From Actinomycetota bacterium (lineage in GTDB: Bacteria > Actinomycetota > Thermoleophilia > Gaiellales > Gaiellaceae): DNA of 5,966 nt. The position numbers and the translations under genes are program-made. The DNA lies in the NCBI GenBank assembly GCA_005883235.1, contig VAYE01000046.1, positions 1-5,966 on the forward strand, in the 5' to 3' direction. Below are positions 1 to 5,552 of the stretch, piece by piece; position 1 is the stretch's first letter, and every line of letters begins with the position of its first letter. Below the pieces are notes generated by a model. The model saw nothing but the letters and a program-made list of their open reading frames with translations, was not told where the DNA came from and did not search any database.

Positions 1-1256
1 ACCCAGCGGATCTCGCCGATCGAGATCACGTGATCCTGGAGCCACCACCACGGCAGGAGCTCGAGCGTGTCCGACTGCACCTGCACGCCGAGGAGCGAGG
101 GGTAGGGCAGGAGCGCCGGCAGCGCGACGGCCGTGAGGACCACGGGGACGGCGAGCCGCGGCGGCCGCGGCAACCCTCGCTCGATCCACAAGAGCAGCGC
201 GGTGAAGAAGAGCGGCGCGAGGTAGAACATGTTCCGCTCCTCGACGCGGTGCACCGTCGGCAGCGACGCGAAGGCGGCGACCTCGAGGACGAGCCAGACA
301 CTCAGGGCGACCGCGGTGGCGAGGAACGCCTGCGCGGCGCCGTCCAGCCGCCGTGCGAGCGCCGCGAGGAGAACGAGGGCCGCGAACGGCAGCAAACCCA
401 GGTAGAGGTCGAGCTCGGCGACGTGGTAGAGGAGCCACTTGAGCACCGCGCCGACCGCGTAGTGCTGGTGGCCGGCGGTCTCGTAGGCGCCGAGGGCGGC
501 GACCGGCGAGTGCCCGCGTGCGAGCTCGCCGGCCGACACGACGACGAGGGCGCCGCCGAGGATCCCGTACAGCCAACGGAAGGCGAGCAGGCTGCGCCAG
601 GGCTCGCGCCGCCACCAGGTCAGCAGGATCGGAGCCGTCACGAGCGCCGGCACGAGCGCGACCGCCTGTGCCCGCGTCGCGTAGGCGAGCCCGCAAACCG
701 CGAGGAGGACGAGCTGCCGGACGAGCGTCGGCCGCTCCAGGCACAGGACGAGCGCAAGCGCCGCGCAGACGAAGATCGGATAGAACGCGTTCTCGGTCAT
801 CATCGTCCCCGCGTAGAGCGTCGAGGGGACGGCGACGGCAAGGAGCGCGGCGACGAGCGCGAGCGCGGGCGTGATCACACGGCGGGCGAGGAAGTACACG
901 GGCACCGCCGTAAGCGACATGAGCACCGAGTTGATCGTCTTCGCAGCCGCGTACGCCTGCGGCACCGACGCGTACAGCCGGTAGGCGGGGCTGATCAGCA
1001 CCGGGTAGACGAACCCGTACGAGCCGCTCGAGTGGTCGCGGACGAGGAAGTGCCCGGTCGCGGCGAAGCTCTTCGCGAGCTCGGAGTAGACGAGCTCGTC
1101 GACCATGATCCAGGGCGCGACCATACGCCGGCCGAAGCCCCAGCGGACGATCACCGACGCGACGACGAGGCTCGCGAGCCAGAACCAGGCTGGGAGCGAG
1201 CGGGCGACGGCGAGCGATTCCGCGCGGAGCTTCGCGCGGGTGGCGTTAGCCGCCAA
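1..1256 (-). CDS. Polytopic membrane glycosyltransferase, GT-C/PMT (GT39)-like, 3' end beyond window
   Basis: Probably transfers a sugar from a polyprenyl-phosphate carrier to a glycan or protein on the outer face of the cytoplasmic membrane. The 418 visible residues are strongly hydrophobic, with membrane segments near residues 23-38, 105-124, 128-148, 158-173, 180-212, 228-243, 285-301, 308-332, 343-357 and 367-384. MVDE at 51-54 follows the first helix, where GT-C enzymes carry their catalytic acidic residues. A conserved-looking EERNMFYLAPLF block lies at 339-350, before the late helices. The start is taken as TTG at 1256-1254, because GAGG lies six bases upstream (1266-1263) and the reading frame becomes protein-like from there; a start further in is possible. 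It overlaps the upstream glycosyltransferase by 11 bases and is last in the visible operon. No signal peptide is expected beyond helix 1. The fold class is fairly clear, but donor and acceptor cannot be read from the sequence. Confidence 0.85.
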   Translation of the reverse strand, partial: MAANATRAKLRAESLAVARSLPAWFWLASLVVASVIVRWGFGRRMVAPWIMVDELVYSELAKSFAATGHFLVRDHSSGSYGFVYPVLISPAYRLYASVPQAYAAAKTINSVLMSLTAVPVYFLARRVITPALALVAALLAVAVPSTLYAGTMMTENAFYPIFVCAALALVLCLERPTLVRQLVLLAVCGLAYATRAQAVALVPALVTAPILLTWWRREPWRSLLAFRWLYGILGGALVVVSAGELARGHSPVAALGAYETAGHQHYAVGAVLKWLLYHVAELDLYLGLLPFAALVLLAALARRLDGAAQAFLATAVALSVWLVLEVAAFASLPTVHRVEERNMFYLAPLFFTALLLWIERGLPRPPRLAVPVVLTAVALPALLPYPSLLGVQVQSDTLELLPWWWLQDHVISIGEIRW

Positions 1257-2472
1257 GCCTGACCTCGTTGAGCAGGCGAGCGATCTCCGCCGCCTCCTCG
1301 CCTTCCTCCGTGACCCCGACCTCGGCGGCGGCCTCGGCCACCTCTCCCACGACCGCGTCCCGAATCGCCTCGCCTCCGACCGCCTCCTCCAGCGCAGCCA
1401 CGTATGCCTCGGCCGAGCGGTCGAGGTCGTGCTCGGCGGCGACGTACTCTCGCGCCGCGTCGCCCATCGCCGTCCGGGCTCGGTCGTTCGAGGCGAGGAG
1501 CTCGAGCGCGGCGCCGAGCGTCTCGGCCTCGTGCGCGTCGACCGGAACCTTCAGCGCCACCTCGTCGGGAAGCTCGGCGAACCAGCCCACGTCGCTGACG
1601 ACGAGCGGCTTCCCGAGCACGAGCGCGCGGATCGCGGAGCCCGACGTCTCGCCCATCGTCGGCGCGCGCAGCGAGACGCAGACGTCGCAGGCGCCCATGA
1701 GGGCCCACAGCCGCCGCTCGTCGACGTAGTCGACGCGCTCGACTCCGTCGAGCGCTCGCTCGGACAGGCGCGCGTCCAGGTCGGCGCCGACGAGCAGGAG
1801 CTTCGCGTCCGGGTGCTCGGCCCGCAGCGCCGCGAAGGCCTCCAGCAGCTGCGGGATCCGCTTCGAGGCGTTGATGTTCCCGAAGCAGCCGACGACGAGC
1901 TCGCCGGCCACGTCCTCCGCGGGCACGCCCGGATCGGGCCAGGCCGGGTGCGGGATGTGCCACAACGGCCCGTCGTAGCCCGACGCGACCGCGCGCTCGG
2001 CGACGTAGCGCGAGTGGACGACGAGCCCGCCACCCGGCTTCGCTGCGTGCTCGAGCACCTCGCCCGCGAGCGGGAAGTCCTCCGGCCGCACCTCCCAGAG
2101 CGGCGGCACGACGCCGTCGAGGACGCCGTGGGCGAGCAGCCGCCCCGCGACGCCGGCCTCGCGCTGCATCGCGCCGAGGTAGCCCGGCCCGTCGCGGCGG
2201 CCGAGGGTCAGCCCGGCCACTAGATGGTGGAGGACGAAGTCGTGGAGCACGACGACGCCGGGGCGCTTGCGCAGCGCCTCGACGATCCAGCCGTGCGCGT
2301 CGGGGTTGTTGCCGACGTGGTAGAGGCAGACGTCCGCGTCGGCGGAGGCCGTGCGGCTGCGAGGCACGACGTCGACCTCGATCCGCCGCCGCAGCGCAGG
2401 CAGCAGGAGCTCGCTGTACTCGGAGATCCCCGTCCGCTCCGGGGGGAGAGGCGAGAAGTACGCGACCTTCAT
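1246..2472 (-). CDS. GT4-type glycosyltransferase (divergent catalytic motif)
   Basis: A 408-residue cytosolic GT-B fold enzyme expected to transfer a sugar from a nucleotide-sugar donor onto a growing surface glycan. The N-terminal domain opens with KVAYFSPLPPERTGISEYS (2-20), the usual first strand and loop of this group, and has VVLHDFVLHH at 74-83. The C-terminal domain begins near 192 with VVGCFGNINASKR (193-205), followed by LLLVGADLD (225-233) and the donor-site block PTMGETSGSAIRALVLGKPL (271-290), then SDVGWFAELPD (293-303). In the classic E-x7-E motif the first glutamate is E275, but the second position is A283. The last 40 residues form an acidic, helix-prone tail (about 365-405) after the GT domain. 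ATG at 2472 is chosen because it forms an ATGA overlap with the upstream stop and matches the family N-terminus; there is no clear Shine-Dalgarno, so coupling to the upstream gene is likely. Sugar specificity is unknown. Confidence 0.9.
   Translation of the reverse strand: MKVAYFSPLPPERTGISEYSELLLPALRRRIEVDVVPRSRTASADADVCLYHVGNNPDAHGWIVEALRKRPGVVVLHDFVLHHLVAGLTLGRRDGPGYLGAMQREAGVAGRLLAHGVLDGVVPPLWEVRPEDFPLAGEVLEHAAKPGGGLVVHSRYVAERAVASGYDGPLWHIPHPAWPDPGVPAEDVAGELVVGCFGNINASKRIPQLLEAFAALRAEHPDAKLLLVGADLDARLSERALDGVERVDYVDERRLWALMGACDVCVSLRAPTMGETSGSAIRALVLGKPLVVSDVGWFAELPDEVALKVPVDAHEAETLGAALELLASNDRARTAMGDAAREYVAAEHDLDRSAEAYVAALEEAVGGEAIRDAVVGEVAEAAAEVGVTEEGEEAAEIARLLNEVRLGG
1263..1266 (-). 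promoter_or_regulatory. Ribosome binding site supporting the TTG start of the membrane glycosyltransferase
   Basis: GAGG sits six bases before TTG 1256-1254, inside the end of the upstream coding region. It is the only recognisable Shine-Dalgarno-like site among the three internal operon junctions, and it is the main reason for choosing the TTG start over later codons. Confidence 0.5.
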
Positions 2473-3494
2473 GCGAGCAGGCGGTCGATCGCGTGGTCCC
2501 AGGTGACCTGCTCGGCCACGGCCTTGCCGGCGCGGCCGAAGCTCCGCACCTCGTCCGGGTGCTCGCGGAGAAAGCGCACCGCGCCCGCGAGCGCCTCGCC
2601 GCGCGGCTCGCAGACGAGGCCGGTCCGGCGGTCGGCGACGACGTCGAGCGGCCCGCCCGCGTCGGTCGTCGTCACGACCGGCTTCTCCGAGAGGAAGGCT
2701 TCGTAGGGGACCATCCCGTAGTCCTCGTCCACGGGCGCGTAGTAGACGGCGAGGCAGCGCGCGTACAGGCCGGCGAGCTCCTCGGGAGCCACGCGGCCCG
2801 CGAAGCGCGCGCGGCCGTCGAGACCGTGGCGGCGCGCCAGCTCCTCGAGCCGCGCGCGATCGGGCCCGTCGCCCGCGATGACCGCGTTCAAGCCCGGCTC
2901 CGCGGCGAGCGCCTCGAGCAGCAGATCGACGCGCTTGGCGCGGTCGAGCCGGCCGACGGAGAGCACGAAGTCCTCGTAGGCCTCGCACCGGAAGTCGAGG
3001 TGCTGCGGCGGCGGCAGGACGACCTCCGCCTCGAGCCCAAGCGAGGATCGCAGCCGGTCGGCGACGTTGCGCGAGATGGCGGCGAGCCGCGTCGCCTCGC
3101 CGAGCGCGACCCGGTCGAGCCGGTGGATCGCCCGCCGCAGCGCCCGGTCCTCGGCCGACTCGGAGAATTGGCCGAGCTCCGTGCGGTCGAGGTCGTACGC
3201 CTGCCGGAACTGGTGCACGAGCCAGACCACCTTGCGCCGGTGCCGGACGACGTACGAGGGGAACTTCGTCGCGATCACGAGGTCGATCGGCCGCCCGTCC
3301 GTCTCCTCGAGGTCGACGAGCCGCCAGACGAAGGCTTGGCTCAGGACGCGCGTGCCCGGGTACCACTTGAACGGCACCGTGACGAGCGTGGCGAGGTGGT
3401 CGCGCGCGCCGAGCTCGTCGACGAGCTGCTCGGCGAGCACTTCGGCGCCGCCGTGCGAGAACGGCACCTGCGGCGAGCAGACGGCGATCCTCAT
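2469..3494 (-). CDS. GT4 family glycosyltransferase
   Basis: A 341-residue GT-B glycosyltransferase of the classic GT4 type, acting in the cytosol or at the inner membrane face on a lipid-linked glycan. The N-terminal acceptor domain has RIAVCSPQVPFSHGGAEVLA (2-21), with the GGAE loop that marks this family, and WLVHQFRQAY at 91-100. The donor domain starts at FVLSVGRLDRAKRVDLLLEAL (176-196), continues with AGDGPDRARLEELA (207-220) and FAGRV (231-235), and contains an intact E-x7-E pair, E257 and E265, in EDYGMVPYE, followed by KPVVTTTDAGGPLDVV (271-286). Length is slightly short of typical GT4 enzymes (about 350-400) but no domain is missing. The ATG at 3494 overlaps the methyltransferase stop as ATGA, and the stop overlaps the next ATG the same way. 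No Shine-Dalgarno is visible, so translation probably depends on coupling. The frame stays open upstream of 3494, but that stretch is antisense-like and lies inside the methyltransferase gene. Confidence 0.93.
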   Translation of the reverse strand: MRIAVCSPQVPFSHGGAEVLAEQLVDELGARDHLATLVTVPFKWYPGTRVLSQAFVWRLVDLEETDGRPIDLVIATKFPSYVVRHRRKVVWLVHQFRQAYDLDRTELGQFSESAEDRALRRAIHRLDRVALGEATRLAAISRNVADRLRSSLGLEAEVVLPPPQHLDFRCEAYEDFVLSVGRLDRAKRVDLLLEALAAEPGLNAVIAGDGPDRARLEELARRHGLDGRARFAGRVAPEELAGLYARCLAVYYAPVDEDYGMVPYEAFLSEKPVVTTTDAGGPLDVVADRRTGLVCEPRGEALAGAVRFLREHPDEVRSFGRAGKAVAEQVTWDHAIDRLLA

Positions 3495-4581
3495 GTCCGC
3501 GCGAGGAGCGCGTAGTCGAGCGGCCCGAAGAGCACGTCGTTCAAGCGGCGGACGTTCGCGGAGAGCGCCTCGCGGGCGGCGTCGTCTGGCAGGTGGACCT
3601 CGCGCAGGCGCTCCTCGGGAGGGTTGAGGTACCGCAGCTTCGTCTCCCGGAACCCGGCCTGGCGGGCGAGCAGCTCGAGCGTCTCGGGCACGAGCGGCTG
3701 CGCGTGCGTCAGGTCGGAGAAGTAGTAGCGAAGCGCGAGCGGCGAGAGCGGGTTGATCGTCTCCGCGACGAAGAGGCCGCCGGGGCGGAGCTTCGCCGCC
3801 GCGAGCTCGAGCAGGCGGACGAGCGCGGGCGGCGGCAGATGCTCCACGACCTGGCCCGCGAAGACGCCGCCCAGCGAACCGTCCTCCGTGCCCTCGAGGT
3901 ATGCGAGCAGGTCGGCCTGCTCCACCGGAAGACCCTCTCCGCGGGCGAAAGCGACCATGTCCGCGTCGGCGTCCACCCGGCGCGCTGGCGCTCGCGGATC
4001 TCCTCGGAGCGGCCGCGCATCCGGCTCTCGAACGCGAAGTAGTCGGGGAGCGCGGCCGCTGCGGGCTGCGCGGCGACCGTCGCGGGCGCGGCCGTCGCGC
4101 CGTCACGGCGGCGCTCGACGCGCGTCAGCCGCTCCTCGAGCTCCCCGACACGTCGCGCGTCCTTGCGCCGCTCGGCCAGCTCGCGCTCCGCGTGGTCGAG
4201 GCGTCCGAAGGCCAGGTCGACCTCCTCGAAGAGCTCGTCGACGAGCTTGAGCGCCGCGTCGTTGAACGCGCGCTGATCGGCCGCGAAGGGCTCGACGTAG
4301 AAGCGCATGAGCCGCCGGAGCACCTTCTTGACCGGGTAGAGCACGGCCCCGCGCACCCCCGGCCGGCGTTCGAGCGGCCGCTCGGCGCTGACCGGCCACC
4401 ACCGCTCGGCCACGCTCCGCAGGCGCGTGCGGACGAGGCCGCGGTTGAAGCCGTCGGAGACGTCGAGCCCCGGCGCGTGCCGAACCTCCTCCTTCAGACG
4501 CGCGAAGAGCGTGGCTACGTCGACCTGCTCGGGGGCAGAAACCCCTGCAGTTGGGGCGGTTTTCGGCTCCTCCGTAGGCAT
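3491..4581 (-). pseudogene. Class I SAM-dependent methyltransferase with N-terminal coiled coil, broken by internal deletion and frameshift
   Basis: Two reading frames together make one methyltransferase of the kind found in glycan clusters. Frame A starts at ATG 4581 and gives 200 sensible residues: a polar start, FNRGLVRTRLRSVAERWWPV (45-64), a basic helix PVKKVLRRLMRFYVEPFAADQ (about 83-103), a charged coiled coil (about 105-160), an Ala/Pro linker, and the family lead-in DYFAFESRMRGRSEEIRERQR (180-200). At about 3982 it loses homology and runs 90 meaningless codons to a stop at 3709. Frame B (GTG 3976 to stop 3491, 161 codons) continues with VDADADMVAFARGEGL, QVVEHLPPPAL, LRPGGLFVAETINPLSPLA and a normal C-terminus. 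The roughly 35 residues between, which should carry SAM motif I (an LDxGCGRGEFL-like stretch), are absent. Neither half should methylate on its own. The gene stop overlaps the next gene as ATGA. It may be a true pseudogene or an assembly error. Confidence 0.8.
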
Positions 4582-4587
4582 CCGCGC

Positions 4588-4593
4588 ATTGTA
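4588..4593 (-). promoter_or_regulatory. Candidate -10 box of a leaderless promoter for the methyltransferase/glycosyltransferase operon
   Basis: Reading the minus strand, TACAAT is followed by six bases (GCGCGG) and then the ATG at 4581. TANNNT six to seven bases before a start codon is the usual arrangement of leaderless actinobacterial transcripts, with transcription beginning at the A of ATG. No Shine-Dalgarno is present before this ATG, which agrees. No good -35 hexamer is visible at 16-19 base spacing. Confidence 0.55.
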
Positions 4594-4603
4594 ACGAGGG
4601 GTC

Positions 4604-4613
4604 GTGAGGTCAC
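4604..4613. promoter_or_regulatory. Short inverted repeat in the -35 region of the operon promoter
   Basis: GTGAGGTCAC has four-base arms GTGA/TCAC around a two-base centre. It lies 10 bases upstream of the TACAAT box, overlapping where the -35 contact would be. It could be a weak operator half or chance, since four-base arms are short. Confidence 0.2.
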
Positions 4614-4648
4614 TGTTAGCTGCCCCGAGGTCGTCGGCACGGGCGCGA

Positions 4649-4849
4649 CTACGAGTTTCCGCCTTGCCGGTCGCGCTTGGCGTCATGAGCTGCGCGTTGG
4701 ACGGCTTGGGCGAATACCCCGGCTTCGTCTGGCCGATCAAAACGGAAACGGAAACGGCCGTCGACCGTCTCCAGCTCGATTCCGACGTCGAGACCTTCCG
4801 GAATCACGTGGGCACCCCACCGCATCACATCACGGTACTCACCGTCCAC
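4649..4849 (-). CDS. Small hypothetical protein, 66 residues
   Basis: I do not recognise a family. The product is soluble and mixed in charge: a short N-terminal helix-like stretch, then VIPEGLDVGIELETVDGR (about 16-33), an alternating RFRFRF strand (33-38), and a final helix DEAGVFAQAVQRAAHDAKRD (41-60), so a small beta-beta-alpha domain is plausible. Support for it being real: GTG 4849 is the first possible start after an upstream in-frame TGA, it has AAGGGGG seven bases before it, and the protein pattern is sensible. Against: it is short and nothing confirms homology. About a third of its codons end in A or T, far more than in any neighbour, which suggests transfer, weak selection, or that it is not translated. 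It ends 67 bases before the methyltransferase ATG on the same strand with no visible terminator between, so it might feed into that operon. It may regulate or accompany the divergent genes, but that is a guess. Confidence 0.5.
   Translation of the reverse strand: MDGEYRDVMRWGAHVIPEGLDVGIELETVDGRFRFRFDRPDEAGVFAQAVQRAAHDAKRDRQGGNS
4740..4757. repeat. Three perfect tandem copies of AAACGG
   Basis: The six-base unit AAACGG occurs three times in a row on the plus strand. Read on the minus strand inside the small gene it encodes Arg-Phe three times, an alternating charged/aromatic pattern fitting a beta strand. The length stays in frame if the copy number changes. Confidence 0.75.
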
Positions 4850-4856
4850 GCTGTGG

Positions 4857-4863
4857 CCCCCTT
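4857..4863 (-). promoter_or_regulatory. Shine-Dalgarno site for the 66-residue small gene
   Basis: AAGGGGG on the minus strand lies seven bases before GTG 4849. It is the strongest ribosome binding site in the window and decides the start of the small gene. It contrasts with the leaderless or coupled starts of its neighbours. Confidence 0.5.
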
Positions 4864-4905
4864 CGCCCGATTTTCGTTCGCCGCCTCAGCATGTCAGAAG
4901 CAGGA

Positions 4906-4917
4906 ATCGGTACCGAT
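4906..4917. promoter_or_regulatory. Perfect 12-bp palindrome, candidate operator in the divergent intergenic region
   Basis: ATCGGTACCGAT is its own reverse complement. Allowing one mismatched pair extends it to 18 bases, 4903-4920 (GGAATCGGTACCGATCCC). It lies between the small minus-strand gene and the channel gene. It ends 19 bases before the TAGGCT box at 4937, so it covers the likely -35 position of the plus-strand promoter. A dimeric regulator bound here could affect both directions. No regulator gene is visible in the window. Confidence 0.4.
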
Positions 4918-4936
4918 CCCGCCGTCCACTCCGCTC

Positions 4937-4942
4937 TAGGCT
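4937..4942 (+). promoter_or_regulatory. Candidate -10 box of a leaderless promoter for the TMEM175-like gene
   Basis: TAGGCT fits TANNNT and is followed by seven bases before GTG 4950, the spacing of leaderless actinobacterial starts. There is no convincing Shine-Dalgarno before this GTG. No -35 consensus is seen; the palindrome at 4906-4917 sits there instead. Confidence 0.4.
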
Positions 4943-4949
4943 TCGCGAC

Positions 4950-5552
4950 GTGGAGACTGCGCGCCTCGAGACGTTCAGCGACGGCGTGTTCGCGATCGCG
5001 ATCACGCTGCTCGTCCTCCTCTTCGACGTGCCGCGGGTGTCCGAGGGACGGTCACTCGGACACGTCCTCGCGCACCAGTGGCCCTCGTACGCGAGCTACG
5101 TCGTCAGCTTCGTGACGATCGGGATCATCTGGGTCAACCACCACACGCTGTTCCGCCACATCGTCCGGGTCGACCGCGTGTTCCTCTTCCTCAACGTCTT
5201 CTTCCTGATGACCGTCGCGTTCATCCCGTACCCGACCGCGGTGGTGGCGCGCTTCCTGCGCTCCGGCGACACCCGGGCGGCGGCGGTGCTGTACGGCGTG
5301 ACGATGACGGCGATGGCGATCTCCTTCAACGTGGTGTGGCAGTACGCCGCCCGCGGCTACAGGCTGCTCGCGGCCGACGCAGATCGCCGTGAGGTGGCCG
5401 GGATCACGCGCAGCTTCTGGCCGGGCGCGTTCATCTACGGCGCCGCCACGGCCGTCGCGTTCGCGAGCGCCACCGCGAGCGTCGTCCTCTACGCGCTCAT
5501 CGCGCTCTTCTACGTCCTCTCGAGCTCGCTGTGGTCGGGATCAGCCTCCTGA
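4950..5552 (+). CDS. TMEM175/DUF1211 family membrane protein (potassium channel family)
   Basis: A 200-residue integral membrane protein with the family signature RLETFSDGVFAIAITLLVL (5-23), including the RxxxFSD motif (R5, F9-S10-D11) in the first helix. Six helices are visible near 8-28, 46-64, 76-98, 112-134, 156-174 and 176-194, matching the six-helix unit of bacterial TMEM175 proteins. WVNHHTLF (61-68) at the end of helix 2 is also typical. Studied members assemble as tetramers and conduct potassium, so K+ permeation is the family-based expectation and was not shown for this protein. Length is normal. GTG 4950 is chosen because it places the motif at the usual distance from the N-terminus and follows a candidate leaderless -10 box. 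The last 22 bases overlap the next glycosyltransferase gene in another frame, suggesting co-expression. It is transcribed away from the minus-strand operon. Confidence 0.92.
   Translation: METARLETFSDGVFAIAITLLVLLFDVPRVSEGRSLGHVLAHQWPSYASYVVSFVTIGIIWVNHHTLFRHIVRVDRVFLFLNVFFLMTVAFIPYPTAVVARFLRSGDTRAAAVLYGVTMTAMAISFNVVWQYAARGYRLLAADADRREVAGITRSFWPGAFIYGAATAVAFASATASVVLYALIALFYVLSSSLWSGSAS

Noticed and set aside
30..1262. 410-codon plus-strand open frame
   Set aside because: It is antisense to the membrane glycosyltransferase. Its product is an Arg/Glu/Asp-rich low-complexity chain, as expected from reading GC-rich coding DNA on the wrong strand.
1151..1963. 270-codon minus-strand open frame in another phase
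   Set aside because: It crosses the junction of two real genes in the wrong frame and is mostly Arg/Gly/Ala repeats.
1105..2223. 372-codon plus-strand open frame
   Set aside because: It spans two minus-strand genes with recognisable motifs and has no domain signature of its own.
2473..3366. N-terminal extension of the divergent GT4 gene to a start near 3366
   Set aside because: The extension is a frame-shifted reading of the upstream glycosyltransferase. The family N-terminus KVAYFSP begins at the ATG at 2472.
2493..3515. 340-codon plus-strand open frame
   Set aside because: It is antisense to a GT4 gene with an intact E-x7-E motif, and its own product has no sensible pattern.
3709..3990. 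Programmed ribosomal frameshift joining the two methyltransferase frames
   Set aside because: There is no slippery heptamer at the join, and shifting frame would still leave about 35 residues, including SAM motif I, missing.
3495..4106. N-terminal extension of the second GT4 gene
   Set aside because: The added residues are Arg/Pro/Ala-rich shadow of the methyltransferase. The GT4 start MRIAVCSP with the ATGA overlap is clearly better.
4594..4648. Rho-independent terminator between the small gene and the methyltransferase
   Set aside because: Only four-base stems (for example CCCG/CGGG) with long loops and no T-run are visible.
4604..4939. 111-codon plus-strand open frame antisense to the small gene
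   Set aside because: It has no good ribosome binding site and less protein-like composition than the minus-strand frame. It remains a weak alternative for this stretch.
3901..5115. 404-codon plus-strand open frame
   Set aside because: It runs antisense to the methyltransferase, through the intergenic region and into the channel gene in the wrong frame, so a single protein is not plausible.
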